A stretch of DNA of 64,000 nucleotides from Corynebacterium sp. Marseille-P4321 (lineage in GTDB: Bacteria > Actinomycetota > Actinomycetes > Mycobacteriales > Mycobacteriaceae). The position numbers and the translations under genes were made by a program. Shown here piece after piece: positions 29,142 through 37,105 of the stretch. Numbering within the stretch: position 1 is the first letter of the stretch; each line of letters opens with the position of its first letter. The stretch is from the NCBI RefSeq assembly GCF_903645305.1, contig NZ_CAHJXO010000001.1, positions 434,001-498,000 of the forward strand, given 5' to 3'. Below the pieces are notes generated by a model, which was not told the origin of the DNA, searched no databases, and was given only the letters and a program-made list of their open reading frames with translations.

Positions 29142-30197
29142 CTAAGGGTTGAGCTGGGACTTTAGCTTATCGACGGCCCGCCTGCCCGCATGCTCACCCT
29201 CATCGGTAGGTAGGGACGCAGGATCCACCACGGCCGCGCAGTCGCCCACTGTCAGCTGTGCCTGCAGCGCGGAGCGCTTCACGAGGGCGAGCGCGATCGG
29301 ACCTTCGTCCGCGTCGTGGACGTAGGTGCCCAACCGGCCCACCTTGCGCCCGCCCGCGGTGATCTCGGCGCCGAGCTCCGGCTCGGTGGGGGCGGAACCG
29401 TCGAGCTGCAGCAGTACGAGGAGCCTGGGGGAGCGGCCCAGGTTCTCCACCCGAGCCACCGTTTCTTGGCCGCGGTAGCAACCCTTCTCCAGGTGTACGG
29501 CACCAGGGTTGTCGCCGCGCGCGATGAGGCGGGGCGCTTCGTGGGGGATGGATTTGCCGTCCAAGTCGGCGCGCAGCTCCGGCTCGCCGGCGCGTACCCG
29601 CTGGGCGGTGAACGCCTGCAGGCCGGCAAGCTTGTAGTTCGCGGCCGCGGCGCGCAGCTCGGAGCGGGGCACCGCGATGTCCACGCGCTGCAGGTCGGTC
29701 CACGGCTCAACGCGACGGGTGAACACCTGACCTACCTCGGGCTGCTCCACGTTCGGACCGAGCAGCGTAAGTATGGCCAGATCGGTTTCCTCGATGTCCA
29801 CCTGCGACCAGAACACCATCTTGCGCAGGAAGTCCACGAAGCTTTCCTGTTGGTAGGAGGGCATGTCCAGGTAGAACACGCCGTCGGCGTAGGCCACATC
29901 GACGTGGTGCAACAGCCTGCCCTGCGCGTCGAGGTCGAGGGCGGAGGCGGTGAAGCCGGAGGCGACGTCGATAAGCTTTTGCGACAACAAGTTGTTTAAA
30001 AACTCCGCCGCGTCCGGCCCGGAGACCGCGACCACCGCGCGGTGCGACCGGTCGACAGCCACCGTGTGTTCCTGGGCTGCCCGCTGCTCGCCGATGGGGT
30101 TGCCGTAGTGCCAGGCGACCCCGGTGGCGTCGAGAAGCGACTGCTCCTGGAGCGCGACCGCGCCAGGAGTGGACAGAAGAGGCGATGAGTAACCCAT
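29142..30197 (-). CDS. ygfZ: YgfZ/GcvT-like folate-binding protein
   Basis: 351 residues. The signature KGCYRGQETVARVENLG (K-G-C-Y-x-G-Q-E) defines YgfZ/IBA57 proteins, which use tetrahydrofolate to help repair or assemble certain Fe-S enzymes; the Cys is essential in E. coli. N-terminal part VAVSGPDAAEFLNNLLSQ fits the GcvT fold. Contains two GCTTATCGACG copies on opposite strands (29165, 29966) read as RAVDKLK and QKLIDVA. Divergent from pabC, with overlapping -10 elements. Confidence 0.88.
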   Translation of the reverse strand: MGYSSPLLSTPGAVALQEQSLLDATGVAWHYGNPIGEQRAAQEHTVAVDRSHRAVVAVSGPDAAEFLNNLLSQKLIDVASGFTASALDLDAQGRLLHHVDVAYADGVFYLDMPSYQQESFVDFLRKMVFWSQVDIEETDLAILTLLGPNVEQPEVGQVFTRRVEPWTDLQRVDIAVPRSELRAAAANYKLAGLQAFTAQRVRAGEPELRADLDGKSIPHEAPRLIARGDNPGAVHLEKGCYRGQETVARVENLGRSPRLLVLLQLDGSAPTEPELGAEITAGGRKVGRLGTYVHDADEGPIALALVKRSALQAQLTVGDCAAVVDPASLPTDEGEHAGRRAVDKLKSQLNP

Positions 30198-30219
30198 GAC
30201 CGCCTATCATAGGGAGATT
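30198..30219. promoter_or_regulatory. Divergent leaderless promoter pair (ygfZ / pabC)
   Basis: Minus-strand TATGAT (ATCATA, 30206-30211) ends 8 bases before the ygfZ ATG. Plus-strand TATCAT (30205-30210) ends 9 bases before the pabC ATG. Both share the same AT core in a 22-base gap. Confidence 0.55.
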
Positions 30220-31125
30220 ATGGAGCACTCCCACCTTTCCCCGGCGCCCGTGATCTACCTGGTTGAGCCGTTCGGCGGATCGGTGCGTAGACAAAACCCG
30301 AACATGCCGCACGTGTTCTGGGACGATGCGGCGGTCACCCGCGGCGACGGGGTGTTCGAGACCATTCTGGTGCGAGGCGGTAAGCCGAAGAACCTGAAGC
30401 GCCACCTCGAGCGTTTCGCCCGCTCCGCCGCACTGCTCGGCCTGCCGGAACCGGGCCACGAACACTGGGAGCGCGCGACGCTTGAGGCGGTTGCGGATTA
30501 CACCCGGGAACGCGCGGGGGCGCTCGAGCCCAGCGAGGTGGAGGCGAAATGCGTGTGGACGCTCACCCGTGGCCGCGAAACCACCGGCGTGCCCACCGCG
30601 TGGCTCACCGTGCGCCCCATCGACCAGGAGGTGCTGCGCCAGCGCGAGGACGGCGTGAGCGTCGTGACCACGCCGCGCGGCTACACCGTCACCGGCGAAG
30701 CGGAGTGGATGGTGCAGGGGGCGAAAACGCTGAACTACTCCGCGTCTATGGCCGCGCTGCGCTGGGCGAAGGAAGGCGGCTACGACGACGTGATTTACGT
30801 CGACCCGGACTCCGGGCGCGTGCTCGAGGGTGCGACGAGCTCGGTGCTGATGGTGAAGAAGGGCGGCCGGCTGCGCACCCCGGCGCCCGGGCCCGGCGTA
30901 CTGGCCGGCACCACGCAGGCCGCCATCTTCGCGGCGGGCGAAAAGCGCGGCTACAAGTGCAAGGCGAAGGATATCTACCTCGAAGAGCTGCTCAAGGCGG
31001 AATCGGTGTGGCTCGTCTCGTCGACCCGTATCGCCACGCGCGTGAAGCGCCTGGACAGCAAAAAGCTCGCGGCACCCGGCAACGAGGCCGAAATTCGCGA
31101 GCTGATTTTCGACGCGCTGAAGTAG
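30220..31125 (+). CDS. pabC: Aminodeoxychorismate lyase PabC (class IV aminotransferase)
   Basis: 301-residue PLP fold-type IV enzyme making p-aminobenzoate for folate. N-terminal VFWDDAAVTRGDGVFETILV, PLP-lysine region VQGAKTLNYSASMAALRWA, and GRVLEGATSSVLMVKK with the conserved Glu. Branched-chain or D-amino-acid aminotransferase activity cannot be excluded by sequence, but the neighbour YgfZ (folate-dependent) fits PabC. ATG 30220 is preferred over 30196, which lies upstream of the promoter core. Confidence 0.85.
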   Translation: MEHSHLSPAPVIYLVEPFGGSVRRQNPNMPHVFWDDAAVTRGDGVFETILVRGGKPKNLKRHLERFARSAALLGLPEPGHEHWERATLEAVADYTRERAGALEPSEVEAKCVWTLTRGRETTGVPTAWLTVRPIDQEVLRQREDGVSVVTTPRGYTVTGEAEWMVQGAKTLNYSASMAALRWAKEGGYDDVIYVDPDSGRVLEGATSSVLMVKKGGRLRTPAPGPGVLAGTTQAAIFAAGEKRGYKCKAKDIYLEELLKAESVWLVSSTRIATRVKRLDSKKLAAPGNEAEIRELIFDALK

Positions 31126-31170
31126 GCGCGTTCGTTAGGCGCTTGCCGGGGTGGGCGCTTGCCCGGGGCG

Positions 31171-31815
31171 CTAGCCGGCGACGCGCTTGAGCTCCGCCGA
31201 CATGTACGGCACCATCTCGCCGTCCACCGCGCGCTCGTCCACCCATCCCAGGTTGTTGTTCGGCATCAAACCGTACATGCGCTTGCCGGGACCGTGGTTT
31301 TCCGGGCCGGTTTCCGTCGCGATGGTGGAGGCCGAAACGACCTGCCAGGCGCGCTCGCCGACCGGGCCGCCGTACATCACTTCCACCAGGCCGCGGGAGT
31401 TCGTGGAGGTTACCTCGATTTCGTCCTTTTCCGAGATGCGCCAAAATCCCACTTCGCGCTGGTCGGGGCCCGTAGATTCGCCGTTTTCGTCGAGGCGCCA
31501 GATGCGGGACTCGAACTTCAGGTAATTCTCGCCGTCGTGGGAGAAGATGAGCTGCTGGCCGAAGGCGTACTCGTCACCACCGTCGTTGGCCTGCCCGGAG
31601 CCGGACCACACGCCAACGAGCGGCAGCAAGGCGAGGAGCCCGTCGTGAAGCGAAGGGCCGTAGCGCAGGTTCGCCGTGTCGTCCTCGAGCGGGAAATCCT
31701 CAAAACCGAGCGCCGGCAGGTTGCGGTGCGCGGTCTGCTTGGACTGCTCCGCGGCCAAGTTCACCGCGTCGTTGCCGTTGAGTGGGGCGGGGGTTTGCTG
31801 TTCGTTGTCAGACAT
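31171..31815 (-). CDS. Nitrobindin-like FABP-fold protein without the heme His
   Basis: 214 residues of the nitrobindin/THAP4 beta-barrel family: GVWSGSGQA motif, FGQQLIFSHDGENYLKFESRIW, EVGFWRISEKDEIEV, VEVMYGGPVGERAW. True nitrobindins end with a His that binds heme iron in a P-H-L-x-A-x-L type motif; here the end reads VPYMSAELKRV, with no His at that place. UniProt flags corynebacterial members as ferric nitrobindin-like proteins lacking this His. Start at ATG 31815 with minus-strand TACCCT 8 bases upstream. Confidence 0.82.
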   Translation of the reverse strand: MSDNEQQTPAPLNGNDAVNLAAEQSKQTAHRNLPALGFEDFPLEDDTANLRYGPSLHDGLLALLPLVGVWSGSGQANDGGDEYAFGQQLIFSHDGENYLKFESRIWRLDENGESTGPDQREVGFWRISEKDEIEVTSTNSRGLVEVMYGGPVGERAWQVVSASTIATETGPENHGPGKRMYGLMPNNNLGWVDERAVDGEMVPYMSAELKRVAG

Positions 31816-31834
31816 GGCACCCAAGGGTAGACCG

Positions 31835-32572
31835 TCAGCCGTAGATGGGGCGAAAGTCCTCCGGTGTGACGAGGGTGTTCACGCGGTCGCGCGAGAACTC
31901 GATAGACCCGCCGACTAGTTGCACGTGGTCGGCTGGCCCGTCCAGCGGGAGCGAGGTGGTGTTGAGCTCCAAGGTGAATGCCTCAACGGCGGCGTCGGCG
32001 CCGTCGGGGGCGTTGAGTACGCGGCTCGGGCGCAGGTAGAACTTGCCGTTTTCCAGCCGGAGCGTGGCCACCACCGTGGCGGGCTCTTGCGCGCCGGGCG
32101 GGGTTCCTGTGAGCTGCGCTTCGGCCGCGCTGCCGCCGGCGGGGGAGATGTCGTAAGGGTTCGCAATGTCCAGGTCGGCGATGTCCAGCAGCTCTCCGAA
32201 GCCCACGCCGTCGAGCCGCACGCGCCTGCGCACCACGTCCGCCGTGCCAGTAGTGAAGGAGCCGGGGGTGTCGGCAACGTAATCCACCACGTCCACCCCC
32301 ACAGTGCCCACAGTGCCCACAGTGCCCACAGTGCCTACTGTGCCCACGCCGTTCGAATCCAGCCCGGGCAGCTGCGCGTCGAGGCGTTCCACGCTCACCC
32401 GCGGCACCTCGCCTGTAAGCGCGCCGAGCGCGTACGGGAACCCGGAAATATAGGCCTGCTCGCCGGGGTGGGCGAGCTGGCTTTCGGCACGCGAGCCCGC
32501 CACCGTGTCGGCGGTAAACGCGACCGCCAGCACCGCGGCCAGCGCTGCGAAAAGCTTCACGCCACGTCGCAC
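31835..32572 (-). CDS. DUF2993 (LmeA-like) phospholipid-binding exported protein
   Basis: 245 residues from GTG 32572 (GGGAGG six bases upstream). One N-terminal membrane segment (LFAALAAVLAVAFTADTVA), then a DUF2993 domain: ESQLAHPGEQAYISGFPYALGALTGEVPRVSVE, LDGVGFGELLDIADLDIANPYDISPAGG, ATLRLENGKFYLRPSRV. Mycobacterial LmeA of this family binds phosphoinositides and aids lipomannan maturation in the periplasm; the same role here is inference. Residues in the middle are a GTV tripeptide repeat. An alternative ATG at 32611 would overlap the divergent mshD start. Confidence 0.75.
   Translation of the reverse strand: MRRGVKLFAALAAVLAVAFTADTVAGSRAESQLAHPGEQAYISGFPYALGALTGEVPRVSVERLDAQLPGLDSNGVGTVGTVGTVGTVGTVGVDVVDYVADTPGSFTTGTADVVRRRVRLDGVGFGELLDIADLDIANPYDISPAGGSAAEAQLTGTPPGAQEPATVVATLRLENGKFYLRPSRVLNAPDGADAAVEAFTLELNTTSLPLDGPADHVQLVGGSIEFSRDRVNTLVTPEDFRPIYG
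32300..32345. repeat. 9-bp tandem repeat (CCCACAGTG) in the DUF2993 gene
   Basis: About five head-to-tail 9-bp units coding for GTV repeats on the minus strand; the last is diverged (CCTACTGTG). In-frame expansion alters only a linker length. Confidence 0.85.
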
Positions 32573-32597
32573 AATCCGCCTCCCGTACCCTTGACGT

Positions 32598-33466
32598 ATG
32601 ACTTCCAACATCGTAAACGCCCAGTTGCCCGCCGCCCGTGTGCGTCCCCTTCTCGCCGCCGCAAAGGAAGTGGACGGCGTCGCCGCATTCTCGGAGGAGT
32701 TTGAGCAGGGGCTTGACGACGTTCGCGTGGACCACACCCACCTCATCGCAGAAGACAACGATGGCGAAGCGGTGGGCGCGGCCGCACTCGCAGCTGATGG
32801 CTCGGCAGAACTGGTGGTGCACCCGGGCCACCGCCGAAAAGGCGTGGGTACGGCGCTGGTGAACGCGGTGCGCGAGCGGAACCCGCAGGCAGGGTGCTGG
32901 GCGCATGGGGACCTTGGGCCGGCACGTGCGCTCGCCGCCAAGCTCGGCCTGGAGAAAACGCGCGAGCTCTTGGTGATGGGGGTTGACGTGGACGCGGTGC
33001 CGCGGTTTGAAGGCGCGCCCGACGGCTACGACGTGGTGGCGTATAGCGAGGCGGTGGGGCGGTACGGGCGGGAGCTCGTCGATAAGCAATTGCTCGATGT
33101 GAACAACGACGCTTTCTCTTGGCACCCCGAGCAGGGTGGGTGGGACCTGGCGCGGTTGCAACGTGCGATGGAGGCGGAGTGGTTCGACGCGGATGGAGTG
33201 CAGCTTTTGTACCGCGGTGAGGACCTGGCGGGGTTCCACTGGACGAAGCGGCACCCGGACGGCACGGGGAGGTATATGTCGTGGGGTTGGCCTCGAAGTA
33301 CCGGGGAGGGATTGGGGTACCGCTGTTACTGGCGGGACTGGAGTTTCTTCGTGAGACCGGATCTGCGCAGGTCATTCTGTATGTGGAGTCTGACAATGAG
33401 GCGGCTGTCGGGCTGTACGAGCGTCTTGGCTTCGAGGTGCGTGAACGCCACGCGGTGTATGCGTAA
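32598..33466 (+). pseudogene. mshD: Mycothiol synthase gene mshD carrying a frameshift
   Basis: MshD acetylates Cys-GlcN-Ins, the last step of mycothiol synthesis, with two GNAT domains. Domain 1 (residues 1-130, HPGHRRKGVGTALVNAV acetyl-CoA loop) and the start of domain 2 are in the frame from ATG 32598. After residue ~224 the reading passes into another frame, where VYVVGLASKYRGGIGVPLLL and the end LYERLGFEVRERHAVYA are found. One G is missing from the G-run at 33266-33269. The second CoA loop reads RGGIG, one residue shorter than the usual RGxGxG. Either a real loss-of-function lesion or an assembly error. -10-like TACCCT lies 6 bases before the ATG. Confidence 0.85.
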
Positions 33467-33514
33467 CGCAGGTCACTTTATGGTTTCACCTGCGGAAATA
33501 GGCCAATATGCGCG

Positions 33515-33535
33515 AGTTCACCAGTTATTCATCTA
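33515..33535 (+). promoter_or_regulatory. Candidate PhoR box upstream of pstS
   Basis: TTCACC (33517-33522) and TTCATC (33528-33533) form a direct repeat with 11-base period, the geometry of pho boxes; another TTCACC lies at 33485-33490. C. glutamicum PhoR is reported to bind loosely conserved 8-bp repeats with 3-bp spacers. It lies about 120 bases before pstS. Confidence 0.4.
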
Positions 33536-33654
33536 ATTGGCTACCAGGCATTAACCAGCGTTCCGTACTTTGACTGCCGTGAGTAATCCGGCTGAGGTGT
33601 AAGCCCCGCAGTCGGAACTCGACATTGAACTGTTAAGCACCGGAAAGGTATCCC

Positions 33655-34806
33655 GTGATCCGTAACTTCAAGCGCACCGCCGCCATCGTTGGCGTCGTTG
33701 CAGCATCTTCCGTTTCCCTCGTCGCTTGTGGCGACTCCGCAGACGACAACGCGGCTACCGAGGTCGAGACCGCGACCGAGACCAACGTCGAAACCGAGAC
33801 CGACGCAGCTGACGACGCTGCCGCTGCTGGCGACTACGAGCTGACCGGCCAGACCGGCACCCTGGTTGCTGAGGGCGCGTCCTCCCAGCAGAACGCAATG
33901 GACTACTTCGCGTCCGTCTACGCTTCCGAGGTTCCGGGCGCGCAGCTCGCATACACCCCGTCCGGCTCCGGCTCCGGCATCAAGAACTTCATCGCGAACC
34001 AGGCTGTGTTCGCTGGCTCCGACTCCCCGCTGAAGGACGACGAGGTCGAGCAGGCGGCTGAGCGTTGCGGTGGCAACGAGGCTTGGCACCTGCCGTTCGT
34101 CATCGGCCCGGTTGCTATCGCCTACAACCTGGACGGTGTGGACGAGCTCAACCTGACCGTTGACAACATCGTTGAGATCTTCCAGGGCAACATCACCAAC
34201 TGGAACGACCCGGCTATCGCCGAGGCCAACCCGGACGCAGAGCTGCCGGACCAGCCGATCAACGTCTTCTACCGCTCCGACGAGTCTGGTACCTCCGACA
34301 ACTTCCAGAAGTTCCTGGCTGCCGCTTCGGACGGCAAGTGGGAGTCCACCGGTAAGGCGTTCCCGAACGCTGTCGGTACCGGCGCGAACGGCTCCTCCGG
34401 TGTGGCTCAGGAGGTCTCCGCGACCCCGGGCGCTATCACCTACGTCGAGGCTGGCTTCGCCGACAAGACCGCCAACATCGACTTCGGTGCTGGCCCGGTC
34501 GAGCTGAACGAGGAGACCGTTGGTAAGGCTCTGGACAACATGGAGTTCAAGACCGAGGGCCACAACATGGTCGTCGACTCTGAGGCTCTGTTCGCTTCCC
34601 ACGAGGGCGGCGCTTACCCGCTGGTTCTGACCACCTACGAGATTGTCTGCTCCGCCGGCTACGACGAGGAGACCTCCAACCTGGTCAAGGACTTCCTGAA
34701 CGTTGCACTCGACGCTCAGGACCAGGAGCTCGCAGACGAGGGCTTCATCCCGGTCTCCGGTGCTCACGCTGACCGCCTGCGCGAGGCTGTGAACGCCATC
34801 CAGTAA
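33655..34806 (+). CDS. pstS: Phosphate ABC transporter substrate-binding lipoprotein PstS
   Basis: 383-residue phosphate-binding lipoprotein. Signal peptide with lipobox LVAC (Cys at ~24), then an acidic/Thr-rich linker (EVETATETNVETETDA) spanning the wall, and the PBP domain: TGTLVAEGASSQQNAMDYF, YTPSGSGSGIKNF, FAGSDSPLKDDE, YRSDESGTSDNF, phosphate-contact loops. GTG start with GAAAGG upstream. First gene of pstSCAB; strong codon bias (GAC, GTT, AAC) suggests high expression. Confidence 0.95.
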   Translation: MIRNFKRTAAIVGVVAASSVSLVACGDSADDNAATEVETATETNVETETDAADDAAAAGDYELTGQTGTLVAEGASSQQNAMDYFASVYASEVPGAQLAYTPSGSGSGIKNFIANQAVFAGSDSPLKDDEVEQAAERCGGNEAWHLPFVIGPVAIAYNLDGVDELNLTVDNIVEIFQGNITNWNDPAIAEANPDAELPDQPINVFYRSDESGTSDNFQKFLAAASDGKWESTGKAFPNAVGTGANGSSGVAQEVSATPGAITYVEAGFADKTANIDFGAGPVELNEETVGKALDNMEFKTEGHNMVVDSEALFASHEGGAYPLVLTTYEIVCSAGYDEETSNLVKDFLNVALDAQDQELADEGFIPVSGAHADRLREAVNAIQ

Positions 34807-34823
34807 GGCGAAAGCCACTTTCG

Positions 34824-34892
34824 GTCCGGCGCGCGCATGAAGCGCGCGGGACGGCAGACCCCCTGACCTGACATTGTCGTGCCGGGGGGTCT
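34824..34892 (+). promoter_or_regulatory. Two RNA hairpins between pstS and pstC
   Basis: Hairpin 1 (34824-34852): GTCCGGCGCGC / GCGCGCGGGAC, no T-run. Hairpin 2: AGACCCCC (34856-34863) with GGGGGTCT (34885-34892). Neither looks like a full terminator, so they may stabilise pstS mRNA or damp read-through, giving more PstS than channel. Confidence 0.6.
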
Positions 34893-34968
34893 ACCTATGC
34901 GGGGGCGCGGTCTGTGCACAGTGTCACCGTCGTTTCAAACCAGTTTTATTCAAAAGGATTCGTAGAAC

Positions 34969-36054
34969 ATGGCTGACAACGAATTGCCTGCTACCGAACA
35001 CGACGACCGCGGCGCAGGCCCTGCGACGAAGTCCGACCCGGTGGTTGCAGATTCCACGGGCTCCCCGGTTTCGAAGGGCCAGGACCCCGCAACCGAGGGT
35101 ACCCCGGCCACCGGCGGCGGCGCCGGCGTGAAGCGCCCGGGCGACCGCGTCTTCGAGGCACTCTCCACCATCTCCGCAACCCTGATCACCGTGCTTGTCG
35201 CGGCGATCGGTATCTTCCTGCTCATCCAGGCCACCCCGCCGCTGGCGCGTAACGAGGGCGGCTTGCTGGGCTTCTTTACCTACGGCGGCCAGTGGTCGAC
35301 CTCCGACCTGGACAACATGAAGTTCGGTATTCCGAACCTGTTCTTCGCCACCATCGCGATCTCCTTGATCGCTCTGGTAATCGCGATGCCGGTCGCACTC
35401 GGCGTCGCACTGTTCCTGTCCAACTACGCCCCGAAGAACCTTGTGCGCCCGCTGGCCACCATCGTGGACATGCTCGCCGCGGTGCCGTCGATTGTGTACG
35501 GCCTTTGGGGCGCGCAGGTGCTCGGCCCGCTGCTGGGTAAGTTCTACAGCTGGGTGAACTCCTGGGGTGGCGACTTCTTCATGTTCGCCACGTACCAAAA
35601 CTCCCCGCCGTTCGCTACCGGCCGAAACATGATGACCGGTGGCATCGTGCTGGCGATTATGATTCTGCCGATCATCGCCGCAACCGCCCGCGAGATCTTC
35701 GTGCAGACCCCTCCCGGCCAGATCGAGTCCGCCCTCGCACTTGGCGCGACCCGCTGGGAAGTTATCCGCATGACGGTGATCCCGTTCGGTATGTCCGGCT
35801 TCATCGCCGGTTCCATGCTGGGCCTCGGCCGCGCGCTCGGCGAGACCATGGCGCTCTACATGGCCGTGGCTCCGGCGAACGACTTCCGCGGCTCGCTATT
35901 CGACGGCGGCACTACCTTCGCAACCGCGATTGCGAACGCGTCCGCCGAGTTCAACAACCCGGTCTCCGCAGGTGCGTACATCGCAGCCGGTCTGGTGCTG
36001 TTCCTGCTGACCTTCGTCGTCAACTCGATCGCCCGCGCGATCGTTAACAAGTAA
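34969..36054 (+). CDS. pstC: Phosphate ABC transporter permease PstC
   Basis: 361-residue inner-membrane channel subunit. A hydrophilic N-terminal ~60 residues (Asp/Pro/Gly-rich) precede six membrane segments (LITVLVAAIGIFLLIQATPPL, FFATIAISLIALVIAMPVALGVALFLSNY, IVLAIMILPIIAATAREIF). The EAA loop is SALALGATRWEVIRMTVIPFG and the end GLGRALGETMALYMAVA is characteristic. AAAGGA ribosome site. Confidence 0.95.
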   Translation: MADNELPATEHDDRGAGPATKSDPVVADSTGSPVSKGQDPATEGTPATGGGAGVKRPGDRVFEALSTISATLITVLVAAIGIFLLIQATPPLARNEGGLLGFFTYGGQWSTSDLDNMKFGIPNLFFATIAISLIALVIAMPVALGVALFLSNYAPKNLVRPLATIVDMLAAVPSIVYGLWGAQVLGPLLGKFYSWVNSWGGDFFMFATYQNSPPFATGRNMMTGGIVLAIMILPIIAATAREIFVQTPPGQIESALALGATRWEVIRMTVIPFGMSGFIAGSMLGLGRALGETMALYMAVAPANDFRGSLFDGGTTFATAIANASAEFNNPVSAGAYIAAGLVLFLLTFVVNSIARAIVNK

Positions 36055-36073
36055 GAGGGGAGCTAAGTAGAAC

Positions 36074-37069
36074 ATGTCTACCGCAGTACCTTCCAACGGC
36101 GCCGGCAACGAGTCGACCAAGGTGACCACCACCACGACCACGACCTCGACTGCCGCGACGCAGACCGCTACACAGCCGGCCCGCACCGGCGACAACCCGT
36201 TCACCGACATCTCCTCCGGCCGTAAGAACCTGAACAGCTTCATGGGCGGCCTGATGTGGCTGTGCATGATCCTGGCGCTGATCCCGCTGCTGTGGCTGCT
36301 GATCACCGTTATCGCCCGCGGCTTCCCCGCAATCGCGGATGGCGCGTGGTGGACCCAGGATATGGTCGGCGTCCGCGCATCCAAGGAGGGCGGCGGTGCA
36401 CTGCACGCCATCGCTGGTACCTTGATGCAGACGCTGATCGCTTCGCTGATCTCCATCCCGATTGGTGTGTTCACCGCCATCTACCTGGTGGAGTACTCCA
36501 ACGGCAACAAGCTGGGCAAGTTGACCACCTTCATGGTGGACATCCTGTCGGGTGTGCCTTCCATCGTTGCCGCTCTGTTCGTTTACGCACTGTGGATCAC
36601 GATCCTGGGCCAGCAGCGCTCCGGTTTTGCCGTGTCGCTCTCGCTCATCCTGCTCATGATCCCGGTCGTGGTGCGTAACACCGAAGAGATGCTCCGCGTG
36701 GTCCCGATGGATCTGCGCGAAGCCACCTACGCGCTGGGTGTGCCCAAGTGGAAGACCATCGCCCGTATCGTGCTTCCGACTGCACTGTCCGGCATCGTCA
36801 CCGGCATCATGCTGGCTGTCGCCCGCGTGATGGGTGAGTCCGCTCCGGTGCTGATCCTCGTCGGCTCGACCCCGGCTGTGAACTGGTTCAACATGTTCCA
36901 GCAGCCGCAGTCCTCGCTGCCGCTGTTCATGCTGGATATGTGGAAGTCCGGCGCCACCGGCCCGGCAAACGACCGCCTCTGGGGCGCGGCACTGACGCTT
37001 GTGATCCTTGTCGTCACGCTGAACCTCCTCGCTCGCTTCATCGCAAGCAAGTTCTCGGTCAAGAAGTAA
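36074..37069 (+). CDS. pstA: Phosphate ABC transporter permease PstA
   Basis: 331-residue second channel subunit. N-terminal ~50 residues are Thr/Ser-rich (TTTTTTTSTAATQTATQPA), then six membrane segments; EAA loop EATYALGVPKWKTIARIVLPTALSG, followed by VARVMGESAPVLILVGS. Follows pstC by 19 bases with GAGGGGAG upstream. Confidence 0.95.
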   Translation: MSTAVPSNGAGNESTKVTTTTTTTSTAATQTATQPARTGDNPFTDISSGRKNLNSFMGGLMWLCMILALIPLLWLLITVIARGFPAIADGAWWTQDMVGVRASKEGGGALHAIAGTLMQTLIASLISIPIGVFTAIYLVEYSNGNKLGKLTTFMVDILSGVPSIVAALFVYALWITILGQQRSGFAVSLSLILLMIPVVVRNTEEMLRVVPMDLREATYALGVPKWKTIARIVLPTALSGIVTGIMLAVARVMGESAPVLILVGSTPAVNWFNMFQQPQSSLPLFMLDMWKSGATGPANDRLWGAALTLVILVVTLNLLARFIASKFSVKK

Positions 37070-37105
37070 GCAACCCCGCCCCAACACATTCAGGAGAAAA
37101 ACAAG

